Assembly: GCF_002929845.1 (NCBI RefSeq)
Contig: NZ_PJJS01000039.1
Coordinates: forward strand, 1-64,000
DNA from: Cryobacterium sp. M96
GTDB taxonomy: Bacteria; Actinomycetota; Actinomycetes; Actinomycetales; Microbacteriaceae
Length of the DNA: 64,000 bases
Direction: 5' to 3'
Shown: positions 7,197 to 16,078 of the stretch, one piece after another
Numbering within the stretch: position 1 is the first letter of the stretch
Layout of the letters: every line of letters starts with the position of its first letter
Notes under the pieces: model-generated
Seen by the model: only the letters and a program-made list of their open reading frames with translations
Told to the model about the DNA's origin: nothing
Database searches by the model: none
Translations under genes and position numbers: made by a program

Positions 7197-8216
7197 TCAC
7201 GGAGAGGTTTCCCCGCTGGAAGGTAACCCGAGGGTGGCCCTAGCCTCGCGGATCATTTGGTGGGTGAAGCCCCACTCGTTGTCGTACCAGGCCATGATCT
7301 TAATCAGGGTGCCGTCCACCACCTGCGTCAGATCAAGGTTCACCACGGCGGCGCGTGAATCGCCGATGATGTCGGAGGAGACCATCGGGTCCGCCGAAAC
7401 GCCGAGGATGCCTTGATACCGGGGCGTCTTCGCCTCCTCGATGAACACAGCGTTGACCTCCTCTACGCTGGTTGGGCGGGAAGTGACAATGACAATGTCG
7501 GCAATGGAACCAACCTCGATCGGGGCGCGGATCGCAACCCCGGCGAAGAGCCCGGTCAACTCCGGCAATGCCCGGATTGTCGCCTGTGCAGCACCGGTAG
7601 GAGCGGGCACCAAGTTCGCTCCACCCGCCCGCCCACGTCGGAAATTGTCACTCGGAGAGTCGACCAGGCGCTGGGTCGCGGTGTATGCATGAATTGTGGT
7701 CATGATCGCACGCTCCACCCCCAGACGCCTTGTCGCGATCTCGATGACCGGTGTGATGCAGTTCGTCGTGCAACTGGCGCAGGAGATGATCTGCGGATGC
7801 CCATCCGGCCGGTTCACCCCGTGCACAACCGTCGGGACGGATTCGGACTTCGTCGGGGCAGACAAGATGACGAACGACGCGCCCGCCTGAATATGCTTGG
7901 TCAGGTCCTCCGCCCGAGTGAAAGCACCAGTGCACTCCAGCACTAGATCGACTCCGAGCTCCCGCCACGGCAGCGCCGCTGGGTCCCGTTCGGCAAGAAC
8001 AACCACCCGGTGGCCGTCGATGACAAGTGCATCAGCCTCCACAACAATCTGACGGTGGTACCGGCCGTAGACCGTGTCATACCGCAGCAGGTAGGCAAGA
8101 TTCTCAATTGACGCCACATCGTTGACCGCAACAAGTTCCAGATTCTCTGAATCGAGCAGAATTTTTAATGCAGCCCGCCCGATTCGACCCAACCCATTGA
8201 TCGCCACTTTCGGCAT
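7197..8216 (-). CDS. gap: Glyceraldehyde-3-phosphate dehydrogenase, type I
   Basis: 339 residues, full length for the family. The N-terminal NAD-binding motif is INGLGRIGR (residues 6-14), the catalytic Cys is Cys149 in SCASCTTNCITP, and the proton-relay His lies in TTIHAYT about 27 residues on. The C-terminal WYDNEWG is also present. It catalyses NAD(P)-dependent oxidative phosphorylation of glyceraldehyde 3-phosphate in the cytosol. The ATG at 8216 is fixed by a perfect AGGAGG seven bases upstream; the longer frame upstream is not needed. Because it lies in the accessory region next to a dead transaldolase gene, it is probably a second gap copy; the housekeeping one would be elsewhere. Confidence 0.95.
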   Translation of the reverse strand: MPKVAINGLGRIGRAALKILLDSENLELVAVNDVASIENLAYLLRYDTVYGRYHRQIVVEADALVIDGHRVVVLAERDPAALPWRELGVDLVLECTGAFTRAEDLTKHIQAGASFVILSAPTKSESVPTVVHGVNRPDGHPQIISCASCTTNCITPVIEIATRRLGVERAIMTTIHAYTATQRLVDSPSDNFRRGRAGGANLVPAPTGAAQATIRALPELTGLFAGVAIRAPIEVGSIADIVIVTSRPTSVEEVNAVFIEEAKTPRYQGILGVSADPMVSSDIIGDSRAAVVNLDLTQVVDGTLIKIMAWYDNEWGFTHQMIREARATLGLPSSGETSP

Positions 8217-8553
8217 CTGAGATCCTCCTGATTTCCAATCATTTTCACGTCGCAGGTTTTGCACGAAAAAATAGATTCCTATTTCATGCTGCGCCTCCCC
8301 AACAGCTTTCGTCAACAAGCGAGAGCACATCACCGGGATCACTTGTCGGTGCAGGTACCCGAGTGTTTGATGGAATCACGTCAGTCTCGCGGCTGTATGT
8401 GCTCACTCTTGGTGGCGGCTACGTTGGCCCGTACACCGCACGGGGTTGCCAAAGCACCTGTTCTCGGCACCAACGACAATCACCCGGTTACATCCCCGTG
8501 AGTGGTGTGGTTTCCGGCTTCTAAGTGTTGCTACGTCAACGTAAAGAGCCACC
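8217..8553. other. 337-base stretch upstream of gap, no recognised gene
   Basis: It contains the strong ribosome site of gap and presumably its promoter. Short minus-strand open pieces are present but belong to no family I recognise and are split by stops. Its right end carries the hairpin arm next to IS30 copy 2. Confidence 0.5.
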
Positions 8554-8581
8554 GGGGAGTTCCAAGGGGTCGTAGCAACAC
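8525..8581. repeat. Inverted repeat at the left end of IS30 copy 2
   Basis: GTGTTGCTACG at 8525-8535 is perfectly inverted at 8571-8581 (CGTAGCAACAC), which lies inside the left inverted repeat of IS30 copy 2. The outer arm lies 19 bases beyond the element's inferred left end. It may be a remnant of another IS30 end, an insertion hot spot that matches the IS end, or a hairpin that limits outside transcription into the transposase. Confidence 0.65.
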
Positions 8582-9792
8582 CGTTTGAAGGAGGTGCTGT
8601 TAGTGGCGTCGAGGTTGGTCATGAAGGTCCGCGAGAACTTGTTCTGGGATCGGGTTCGGGAAGGCATGTCGGCATCGGCCGCGCGTGAATCTATAGGAAT
8701 GGGTCGCAAACAGGGATATCGATGGATCAAAGCCGCTGGCGGACGGATACCCATTCCGACGGTTGCGTCTTCGGGACGTTTTCTAGGCCAAGAGGAACGT
8801 CTGCGCATCGCGGATCTGAGGTTGGGTGGTGCAGATGTCCGGGCAATCGCGCAGGATCTGGGTCGTGCCGCGTCGTCGATCAGTCGGGAGCTGCGCCGGA
8901 ACGCACACTCGGCAACGCGCAGCTATCGGTCCTGTGCCGCACAGAAACGATGTGAGATCAGAGCGTGCCGGCCCAAACCCGGCAGGCTCGATGTCCGGCA
9001 GCTTGCCGCTGTCGTTGAGGAACGCTTGCGGAAGAGCTGGAGTCCGCAGCAGATCAGCGACGACCTCGCAGCCGCGTTCGCCGGCCAGGACGAACTGCAG
9101 GTATCCCACGAGACGATCTATCAAAGCCTCTACGTGCAAAACCGCGGTTACGTCGGAGTCCGCCCGCACCGGCACCTACGACGAGGGCGATCAGCTCGAA
9201 AATCGCGAGCCGCACATCTCATTACCCCCGGTCGAATTCGCGACAAGGCGCTGTTGAGTGAACGGCCCGCTGAGGCCAACGACCGAGTGATTCCCGGGCA
9301 TTGGGAGGGCGATCTCATCGTTGGCTCGGCGTCAGGATCCGCGATCGCGACCCTCGTTGAACGCACGACCCGATTCGTCGTCTTGGTCCACCTGCCCAAC
9401 GGCCATAGCGCCGCGGCGCTCCATGACGCGCTCATCGGCGCCCTCAACCTCATGCCCGTGATGCTGCGGCGGTCATTGACCTGCGATCAGGAAAGCGAAC
9501 TGGCACGGCACGTTGAGATCACGAAAGGGACGGGCGTTCCCGTCTTCTTCCTCGATCCGCACTCGCCCTGGCAACGCGGCACGAACGAGAACACCAATGG
9601 CCTCCCGCGTCACTACTTCCCCAAAGGCACCGATTTGAACGCGCACAGCGCCCGACGACTCCTCGAAGTCGCCACCGAACTCAACGAACGGCCCCGCAAA
9701 ACCCTCAACCGAAGCACCCCAGCCGACCTGCTCAGCAGGCTAACCTCGAAGAAAGAAATAACTCCCGTTGCTTCCACTCCTTGAAACCGCCC
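8554..9792 (+). mobile_element. IS30-family insertion sequence, copy 2
   Basis: Imperfect inverted repeats of about 29 bp lie at 8554-8582 and 9764-9792 (about 20 of 29 match; shared pattern GGG..GTT.CAAGG.GT...AGCAAC). They enclose one intact transposase gene. As in copy 1, the right repeat overlaps the transposase stop codon. The two copies have related ends but different sequences, so they are separate members of the family and did not arise from each other recently. Confidence 0.7.
8603..9784 (+). CDS. IS30-family transposase
   Basis: 393 residues from GTG 8603. This start was chosen because AAGGAGG lies 8 bases upstream; an earlier TTG at 8585 would place the ribosome site inside the gene. 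The order of parts is N-terminal HTH (SAAARESIGMGRKQGYRW), second HTH (IAQDLGRAASSISRELRRN), VSHETIYQSLYVQNRG, then the DDE core: HWEGDLIVG, LTCDQESELARH, and WQRGTNENTNGLPRHYFPKGTD with the catalytic Glu. The frame is intact, so the element may still be mobile. Confidence 0.93.
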   Translation: MASRLVMKVRENLFWDRVREGMSASAARESIGMGRKQGYRWIKAAGGRIPIPTVASSGRFLGQEERLRIADLRLGGADVRAIAQDLGRAASSISRELRRNAHSATRSYRSCAAQKRCEIRACRPKPGRLDVRQLAAVVEERLRKSWSPQQISDDLAAAFAGQDELQVSHETIYQSLYVQNRGYVGVRPHRHLRRGRSARKSRAAHLITPGRIRDKALLSERPAEANDRVIPGHWEGDLIVGSASGSAIATLVERTTRFVVLVHLPNGHSAAALHDALIGALNLMPVMLRRSLTCDQESELARHVEITKGTGVPVFFLDPHSPWQRGTNENTNGLPRHYFPKGTDLNAHSARRLLEVATELNERPRKTLNRSTPADLLSRLTSKKEITPVASTP

Positions 9793-9963
9793 ATGAGTTG
9801 CGACACAAATAGGTTTCGAGATACGAAAGCGCAACGGGGTGCTCGGATGCCTCGACCTGTTGGCTCGGCATAAAACGCCGCATGCTCAACGAGCACCGTC
9901 GGTGCATCGAGGCTAAGCTCGAGGCGGTTCAGTTCACGGATGTCGTCGACGAGTGGGAGGCGA

Positions 9964-11742
9964 ATGAGCTCTCAACGCCGGGATGGCTATACGGACTTAC
10001 GCTCGTATGCTGCGATCGGTGACGGACGCACGGTGGCGTTGGTCGCACTGGATGGCGGCATCGATTGGCTTCCCATATCGGCACTCAACTCTACCCCTGT
10101 GTTCGCGCGGCTGCTGGACGCACGAGAGGGCGGCAGCATTGAGCTCGCGCCCGCGGGGACCTACACCGTCACGCGCCGGTATGTCCCCGGAACCAATGTG
10201 CTGGAGACCACCTTCACAACGGATGCGGGTGTCGCCCGAGTCACGGATGCTCTCGTTAACGGATTCGCCGGCCGGCTTCCGTGGGTGGAGCTGGCGAGGC
10301 GTGTCGATGGCATCCGTGGTGCCGTGCGTTTCCGATGGCGCGTTACTCCCGGTACGTGCCTTTCGACTGCATCGCCATGGGTCGACACGACGATTCACGG
10401 AAAGGTCATCCGCGTTGGAAGCGTGACGATTGCGGTGCGCGGACTGGCGCATGGACCGCGCGGGGGTGGCAGCCGCGCACTGGCCGGAAGCTTTACGACG
10501 GCGGCGAAGTCCCGCCACCTCATCACGGTTGCGGGTACCGCGAACGAACCGGTTCATGTGCCGGTGCCCGAGTTGACTGACGAGAGTGTGAACCGCACGA
10601 TCGCGAGCTGGCAATTGTGGTCGCGTGACTTCAACTACGACGGGCCATGGGCGGACGCTGTCCAGCGCAGTGCTCTGGCTCTCAAACTACTGATCTACAG
10701 CCCGACGGGAGCGATTGCGGCGGCGCCGACGACATCGCTTCCCGAGAACCTCCGTGGCGGTAAGAACTGGGACTACCGCTTCGCGTGGGTGCGGGATACG
10801 GCGTATACGGTGCGTTCTCTCGTTCGTTTCGGCCTTCGTGAGGAGACCCACGCGGCGGTCGCATGGCTGCTTCGCACGATCAGGGAGTGCGGCCCGGAGT
10901 TGCACATTCTTTACACACTGGACGGCGCTGTTCCCGGTGATGTTGTAACCCTTGACGTGCCGGGGTGGCGCGGAATTGGGCCGGTCACCATTGGTAATCG
11001 CGCAGCCAACCAGCTGCAGCTCGGGGTATACGGTGACCTGTTCAATGTCATGCGTGTGTACGTCGAGGCCGGAAATGTGCTCGATGTGGATACGGGCTTA
11101 CTGCTGGCTTCACTCGCCAACCACGTGGCGGACATCTGGCGACAGTCGGACTCCGGGATATGGGAACTCACCGAGCAGCGCCACTACACCTCGTCGAAGA
11201 TGGGATGCTGGCAGGCCCTCACCGACGCGACGCGCCTCTGCGAGATGGGCCAGATCCCGGGAGACCCCACACACTGGCGATCCGAATCCGAACTCATCGC
11301 AGCGTGGGTACGCGAGAACTGCTGGTCCGAAGCGCAAAAGAGCTTCACGGCCTGGGCGGGCGGCGACGATCTGGATGCATCCGTACTCCTCCACGCGGCC
11401 AGCGGGTTCGACCGAAGTTCGCGGATGTCGTCGACGATAGACGCAATTCGTACGGAACTTGGCGATGGTCCACTCACGTATCGCTACACCGGGGCCGCCC
11501 ACGAGGAGGGAGCATTTGTTGCCTGCTCGTTCTGGTTGGCATCCGCACTCGCATGCGTCGGTCGCAATGACGAGTCCGTTGTGCTCATGGACGAGCTCAT
11601 TGATTTGGCGAACGATGTGGGTCTCTACTCGGAGATAATCGATCCGAGCGACAACGCCTTTCTAGGTAACCTGCCACAAGGGCTGAGTCACCTCGCACTC
11701 CTCAATGCCGCAATCACAATCGAGGAACTCACCCGCGACTGA
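9964..11742 (+). CDS. Glycoside hydrolase family 15 protein (trehalase/glucoamylase-like)
   Basis: 592 residues. The N-terminal beta-sandwich domain (YTDLRSYAAIGDGRTVALVALDGGIDWLPI onward) is followed by the (alpha/alpha)6 barrel beginning NLRGGKNWDYRFAWVRDTAYT. The general acid Glu is in IWELTEQRHYTSSKMGCW and the general base Glu in YSEIIDPSDNAFLGNLPQGLSH. Actinobacterial relatives include trehalases and glucan-degrading enzymes, so an alpha-glucosidic substrate is likely. There is no signal peptide, so it acts in the cytosol. ATG 9964 is chosen for the GGGAGG a few bases upstream. The end overlaps the convergent SMP-30 gene by 14 bases. Confidence 0.93.
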   Translation: MSSQRRDGYTDLRSYAAIGDGRTVALVALDGGIDWLPISALNSTPVFARLLDAREGGSIELAPAGTYTVTRRYVPGTNVLETTFTTDAGVARVTDALVNGFAGRLPWVELARRVDGIRGAVRFRWRVTPGTCLSTASPWVDTTIHGKVIRVGSVTIAVRGLAHGPRGGGSRALAGSFTTAAKSRHLITVAGTANEPVHVPVPELTDESVNRTIASWQLWSRDFNYDGPWADAVQRSALALKLLIYSPTGAIAAAPTTSLPENLRGGKNWDYRFAWVRDTAYTVRSLVRFGLREETHAAVAWLLRTIRECGPELHILYTLDGAVPGDVVTLDVPGWRGIGPVTIGNRAANQLQLGVYGDLFNVMRVYVEAGNVLDVDTGLLLASLANHVADIWRQSDSGIWELTEQRHYTSSKMGCWQALTDATRLCEMGQIPGDPTHWRSESELIAAWVRENCWSEAQKSFTAWAGGDDLDASVLLHAASGFDRSSRMSSTIDAIRTELGDGPLTYRYTGAAHEEGAFVACSFWLASALACVGRNDESVVLMDELIDLANDVGLYSEIIDPSDNAFLGNLPQGLSHLALLNAAITIEELTRD

Positions 11743-12631
11743 AGAACGGAGTGGGTTGGCGTCCTTGAGTGTCCGTTTGAATCGCAAATACGCTACCGGA
11801 CAGCGGATACGCCTCTAACTGTGCTTGCGTCAGGTTTTCGCGCGCGCTTGCAACATACAGCATGGAGAGGTCGGCGCCACCAAATGCAACAGAGGTGAGG
11901 TTCAGTGCCGGTATATCGATGGCGAAGACCTCAGCGCCATTCGAGTTGTAGTGCACGACCTTGCCGCCCCCGTACAGCGCGCCCCAGAAATTTCCGTCCG
12001 TATCGATCGTGAGGCCGTCGTGCGGTGCGCCGCGGGTGAACACATTCACATCCGTGATGTCGCCGTTCGCGCTGTACGCGCCCGTGTAGATCGTGCCGAC
12101 ACTCGTGTCTGTAAAGAAGATGCGACGACCGTCCAGGGACCATTCCAGCCCGTTCGCGACACCGATACCGCCCCGGAGCAGACGCACGTCCCCATCACCG
12201 GAAACCGAGTAGAACGCGCCGACCGGATCGTCATTGAAAAGGTTCATCGACCCAGTGATCCACCGGCCCGCTGGATCAACCTTTCCTTCATTGAGCCGGA
12301 GACCAAGGCGACTGTGATGGATCTCTGCGACTGTTCGGATCAAGTGACCCGAGGAATCCGTCACGACGATTCGATCTGCGAGCGACACGATGAAACCCGG
12401 GCGTCCTCCTATTTCTGCAACGGAAAATGAGGCCACAGGTGGGGGCAGCGTGATCGTGTCGTCAGCCGAGCCGTCCGCGGACATGCACAGCGGACTTCGG
12501 TGGATGAGCCCCGCAGTGATGTCGCACCAGAGCATTGCGGGATGGTCCCCGCGAGCATCCCAGATCAGGCTTTCCCCCAGGATCGCGCCGGTGCTCCTGA
12601 ATACCTCCGGGTCTCCAACGGCATTGCCCAC
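11729..12631 (-). CDS. SMP-30/gluconolactonase/LRE family protein
   Basis: About 300 residues forming a six-bladed beta-propeller of the SMP-30 type. The start ILGESLIWD carries the metal-binding Glu, followed by GLRLNEGKVDPAGRWITGSM, GVANGLEWSLDGRRIFFTDT (metal/catalytic Asn and Asp) and PHDGLTIDTDGNFWGALYGGGKV. The family hydrolyses sugar lactones or related esters. The frame is open to 12781, but that would overlap the divergent SDR gene, so GTG 12631 is preferred. TTGACA lies about 30 bases upstream, so the mRNA may be leaderless. Pairing with an upstream SDR is common in sugar oxidation (dehydrogenase makes the lactone, SMP-30 opens it). Confidence 0.85.
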   Translation of the reverse strand: MGNAVGDPEVFRSTGAILGESLIWDARGDHPAMLWCDITAGLIHRSPLCMSADGSADDTITLPPPVASFSVAEIGGRPGFIVSLADRIVVTDSSGHLIRTVAEIHHSRLGLRLNEGKVDPAGRWITGSMNLFNDDPVGAFYSVSGDGDVRLLRGGIGVANGLEWSLDGRRIFFTDTSVGTIYTGAYSANGDITDVNVFTRGAPHDGLTIDTDGNFWGALYGGGKVVHYNSNGAEVFAIDIPALNLTSVAFGGADLSMLYVASARENLTQAQLEAYPLSGSVFAIQTDTQGRQPTPFFSRG

Positions 12632-12706
12632 TTGATCACCACAGCATTGTTGAACGGCGATGTCAAGGAATAGAAAATTGTTGAGTGCGCGGCGTACGGT
12701 GAAATC
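12632..12706. promoter_or_regulatory. Divergent promoter region between SMP-30 and SDR genes
   Basis: Seventy-five bases separate the two divergent starts. The minus strand has TTGACA followed after 17 bases by TGTGGT, close to the GTG start. The plus strand has TTGAAC followed after 17 bases by a weak GAAAAT/TAGAAA-like box. The two genes could be controlled together. The assignment is by pattern only. Confidence 0.4.
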
Positions 12707-13507
12707 ATGGATCTTGGTATCAAGGGAAAAATAGCGCTCGTCTCCGGCGGCGACTCGGGGATCGGCTGGCACACCGCTCACCGACTACTTGCCGAAGGCG
12801 TCACGGTAGTCATCACCGATCAGTACCAGGACAAACTGGATGCGGCGGCCGAGCAGCTGAACGCGAAACCGAATCAGCTGTACGCATTCACTGCCGATAT
12901 CACCAGTGTCGACTCGATCGCGTCCCTTCGAGACAGGGTGCTTGACGCGGTCGGCGACATCGATATCTTGGTGCAGTCAGCAGGTATTACCGGCGCCCAA
13001 GGCCTCTTCCATGAGCTGACGGACGAGGGCTGGATGGAAACGCTCCTCGTCGACCTGATGGGCCCGGTGCGGCTCGTCAGCGCCTTCCTGCCGTCACTTC
13101 GCAAGGGCGGCTGGGGCCGGCTCGTGTTTCTGGCGTCCGAGGACGGGGTGCAACCATACGACGACGAACTGCCGTACTGCTCGGCGAAAGCCGGCGTCCT
13201 CGCGCTTGCCAAAGGCTTGTCTCGCAGCTACGCCATGGAAGGGTTGCTGGTCAACTGTGTGTCACCGGCGTTCATCCATACCCCGATGACGGACGCGATG
13301 ATGAAGAAGCGGGCACACAAGCTTGGCATTTCGATTCCGGATGCGATCACCACCTTCCTCGATGAAAAGCGCCCATCCATAGAGCTAAAGCGCCGCGGCA
13401 CACCGGACGAAGTGGCCAGCGTGGTCGCGTTCCTTTGCTCAGATCTCGCTAGCTTCGTCAACGGAGCGAACTACCGCGTCGACTCCGGCTCTGTAGCCAC
13501 GATCTAA
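12707..13507 (+). CDS. Short-chain dehydrogenase/reductase
   Basis: 266 residues. SGGDSGIGWHTA at the N-terminus is the dinucleotide-binding motif. The usual NNAG is replaced by QSAG (VQSAGITGAQG), and the catalytic segment is SEDGV...LPYCSAKAG with Tyr and Lys. The C-terminus SFVNGANYRVDSGSVATI is the standard SDR tail. It is a cytosolic NAD(P)-dependent oxidoreductase with unknown substrate. It is divergent from the SMP-30 gene and 25 bases upstream of another SDR, so it is probably in an operon with the latter and may supply lactone to the SMP-30 enzyme. Confidence 0.9.
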   Translation: MDLGIKGKIALVSGGDSGIGWHTAHRLLAEGVTVVITDQYQDKLDAAAEQLNAKPNQLYAFTADITSVDSIASLRDRVLDAVGDIDILVQSAGITGAQGLFHELTDEGWMETLLVDLMGPVRLVSAFLPSLRKGGWGRLVFLASEDGVQPYDDELPYCSAKAGVLALAKGLSRSYAMEGLLVNCVSPAFIHTPMTDAMMKKRAHKLGISIPDAITTFLDEKRPSIELKRRGTPDEVASVVAFLCSDLASFVNGANYRVDSGSVATI

Positions 13508-13532
13508 AGCCCCGCCCCACGAAAGGAACATC

Positions 13533-14429
13533 ATGGCGACCGACCAATACTCCCTCATGGATCCGCGCACACGTTACCCCTCCATTTCTCCACCCATCCA
13601 GCAACAGCCAGAGCCGGGCATCCAAGCGAACATGGACCCGGTGCCAGACCTCGGAGAGACAAGTTACCGCGGCTCTGGGCGGCTTACCGGACGCAAGGCG
13701 CTCATCACTGGTGGAGACTCCGGAATCGGCGGTGCAGTCGCCATCGCATTCGCCCGGGAGGGCGCCGATGTTGCAATCTCCTATCTGCCGGAAGAGGAAG
13801 AGGATGCTCGCCACATCGTCGGCCTGATCAAAGAGGCCGGCCGTACTGCTGTCGCATTCCCTGGTGACCTAAAAGACAAAAATTACTGCCGGGAACTGGT
13901 CGAAGCTGCCGTCACCGGGCTGGGCGGCCTGGACATCGTCGTGAGCAACGCCGGAAAACAGGTCTTCGTCGAAAAACTGGAAGACATCAGTGACGAGCAA
14001 TTCGAGGACACCATGCGCACGAATGTGTTCGCGATGTTCTGGATCATCAAGGCAGCCGTACCGCATCTGAAGCCCGGCTCGACCATCATCGCCACGGCAT
14101 CCTTGGAGGCCTACCACCAGCTACCGTTCCTTCTCGACTATGCGACCACGAAAGGCGCCATCAACAACTTTTCAAAGGCGCTCGCGCAGCAACTCGCGCC
14201 CCGCGGCATCCGCGTCAACGCAGTGGCTCCCGGCCCCACCTGGACGGCGTTACAAGTGACGCAGGGGTATCCGCCCGAGAAACTGCCCGAGTACGGCAAG
14301 GACAACCCACTCGGCCGCTCCGGACAACCAGCCGAACTCGCGCCCGCCTATGTATTCCTCGCCTCCGGAGAGTCCAGTTTCGTCATCGGAGAAACACTCA
14401 ACGTCAACGGAGGAATGCCGACACCCTAG
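13533..14429 (+). CDS. SDR family oxidoreductase with N-terminal extension (YghA/YhdG type)
   Basis: 298 residues. A Pro- and Gln-rich extension of about 45 residues (MATDQYSLMDPRTRYPSISP onward) precedes the Rossmann motif ITGGDSGIGGAVA. VSNAGKQ, catalytic Ser in TASLEAYH, and YATTKGA follow, with the tail SFVIGETLNVNGGMP. The extended form is typical of the stress-induced SDRs of the YghA type, often annotated as glucose or ribitol dehydrogenase homologues. AAAGGAA lies just before ATG 13533. It follows the previous SDR by 25 bases and is probably co-transcribed. Confidence 0.92.
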   Translation: MATDQYSLMDPRTRYPSISPPIQQQPEPGIQANMDPVPDLGETSYRGSGRLTGRKALITGGDSGIGGAVAIAFAREGADVAISYLPEEEEDARHIVGLIKEAGRTAVAFPGDLKDKNYCRELVEAAVTGLGGLDIVVSNAGKQVFVEKLEDISDEQFEDTMRTNVFAMFWIIKAAVPHLKPGSTIIATASLEAYHQLPFLLDYATTKGAINNFSKALAQQLAPRGIRVNAVAPGPTWTALQVTQGYPPEKLPEYGKDNPLGRSGQPAELAPAYVFLASGESSFVIGETLNVNGGMPTP

Positions 14430-14791
14430 AAAGTATCGGGCGCAGCGGTTCAATCGGGGATAGATCAACTAATCGGCCACGTATCTACGTCAGCTTCGGC
14501 TCTCGAAAACGGGACCCACGACTGATGGGCGTTCAGATCCTGCGAGGAACACCCTGCTATTAGAGGTCAGACGCGGGTCTCCCACAGATCCGATGTTCTG
14601 GCAACGGCAGCTTTTCAGTGAGGTTCGACTAGGACCGTTGCATAACGTTCCCCAGCATCCGACGGCGGTTTCAAATGGTGGAAGCAACAGGGATCTTCCC
14701 CATCAGCACCGCCATAAAAATCCGACAGCCCCAACCGTCGGCTCTGGCTGCTTGACCATCATCATGGACGCCATATCATTTTCTACTGCCG
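14430..14791. other. 362-base stretch with no recognised gene, leading into an IS3 remnant
   Basis: No frame here resembles a known protein. The last bases (about 14760-14791) may be a heavily decayed continuation of the IS3 OrfB fragment, as CATCATCATGGACGC resembles the codons for the HHSDRG motif of that family, but the match is too weak to call. Confidence 0.4.
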
Positions 14792-15045
14792 GATACGTCG
14801 GCCGAGTTTCGGGCCCTGGTGACCAGTCTTGGCATGCGCTCCTCGATGGGTCGCACGGGCGTGTGCTGGGACAACAGCATGGCCAAGAGTTTTTTCTCGA
14901 CGCTCAAGAACGAGCGCGTCTACCGCACCGCATACGCGACGAAATCACAAGCTCGAAGCTCCGTTATCCGGTATATTGCAGGCTTTTACAACAGCCGACT
15001 CCGCTACTCCGCGCTGGGATATCGCCGGCCTTATAACGTCCTCGA
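14792..15045 (+). pseudogene. IS3-family transposase OrfB, C-terminal fragment
   Basis: The plus strand encodes TSAEFRALVTSLGM, RSSMGRTGVCWDNSMAKSFF, STLKNERVYRTAYATKSQAR and FYNSRLRYSALGYRRPYNVL. This is the C-terminal part of IS3-type OrfB with the catalytic Glu region, with SFF and STLKNE conserved. The N-terminal part with the first two catalytic Asp residues is missing. The frame then runs into a host gene on the other strand, which this fragment truncates. Confidence 0.85.
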
Positions 15046-15479
15046 TAAATCTGCTCACATTGGGCGAGCAGAAGAGCCGCTCGGTCAAGGTCGACTTCGC
15101 CCGCGACGCTCTCGAGGATCTGCACGGCCACGTCGAACGCCTCAGTTAGAATCTGCGCCCGGTGACAGCCGTTCTCGACGTCACCCTTGTGCAGCGACAG
15201 CTCAGCGATGCCAAGGGCTGCCGCCGAGTCGTGAGCATCGAATCCACCGAGCGCGATGCGTACACGGAAGTCAACGGCTGTTCCCGCCCGCGCGACATCC
15301 ACTCCGGGAAGGGGCGGCAGGATCACGCTACTCGCCGCGAGCTCGATAAGGCCCAGCGCGTCGGACACTGCACGCGCCCCGTCAGCTCCGATCTTGAGAG
15401 CTAACAGGATAGGCGAGATCCCGTCGATGTACGCGCGGACGGGCGAGCCGGAATCCCCCAGGTGCTCCGTGAGGCTCAT
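14964..15479 (-). pseudogene. Hypothetical protein gene, 3' end replaced by an IS3 fragment
   Basis: From ATG 15479 the frame gives MSLTEHLGDSGSPVRAYIDG, then a hydrophobic helical stretch, then GTAVDFRVRIALGGFDAHDSAAALGIAEL and ENGCHRAQILTEAFDVAVQILE. Composition and amphipathic helices are those of a real actinobacterial cytosolic protein, and I have the impression of a conserved uncharacterised family, but I cannot name it. The authentic sequence ends at about 15045, where the IS3 fragment begins; the last residues before the stop at 14964 are the antisense of the transposase. The frame is also open upstream to 15590. Confidence 0.5.
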
Positions 15480-15590
15480 GCGTCGTGCCGCGGAGACAGT
15501 GGCCACTCGGGAACGCTCAGCCGACGCCACGATAGGCGCAGGTCCTGGGGCGGCGTCGAAACAGCCATGTACCAAAGCTACCGTCCGCAC

Positions 15591-16078
15591 CCCGAAGGCG
15601 AGGGCGTGGAGGGGTTGAGGCCGGGAGTAACCAGAACGTGCGCAGGTATCGGTAGTAGAACAACGCCCCTGCTGGGTGCCCGGCCGTGTTGAAGGAACCG
15701 ACCTCCAGGCCGCTCTCCAGGCAACTGCGAGTCACTTACGGTGCCGACATCAGGGACCTGCGGTGGGCAGCAGTCGCCGGATAGCTCGCCCGTGAAGACT
15801 GCTGGACCATCTCCACCAACTTGATCAGCCTCCACTGGCCGATGACCCTGTGGTCAATCGGTATCACTGATCCATAGCTTCGTCGGCAGTCTTATTGGCC
15901 GACCCTAAGCCTCGGAGACACTGGACGTCCATTGCGTATCCAAAACGACGGGACGCGCAACCGAGTTTTGCGCGGAGCTCAAACCTAGACCGGAGTCTAG
16001 AGCGGAGGCGGGTGTAACTCGACAAGGCGAAAGACCTTTGCAATATCAATAAAATACTGATCAGCGGTTATTTTAAAG
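15591..16078. other. About 490 bases with no recognised gene next to the tRNA
   Basis: The minus strand contains open pieces (for example around 15517-15735) that do not match any family I know and are broken by stops. The last 60 bases before the tRNA are notably AT-rich (CAATATCAATAAAATAC...TTATTTTAAAGTA). I see no copy of the tRNA 3' end within this stretch. Confidence 0.45.

Noticed and set aside
9882-10022. 46-codon ORF starting MLNEHRRCIEAKLEAVQ, reminiscent of the C-terminal helix of MerR regulators
   Set aside because: It overlaps the start of the GH15 gene in another frame, has no HTH, and the likeness covers only about 20 residues.
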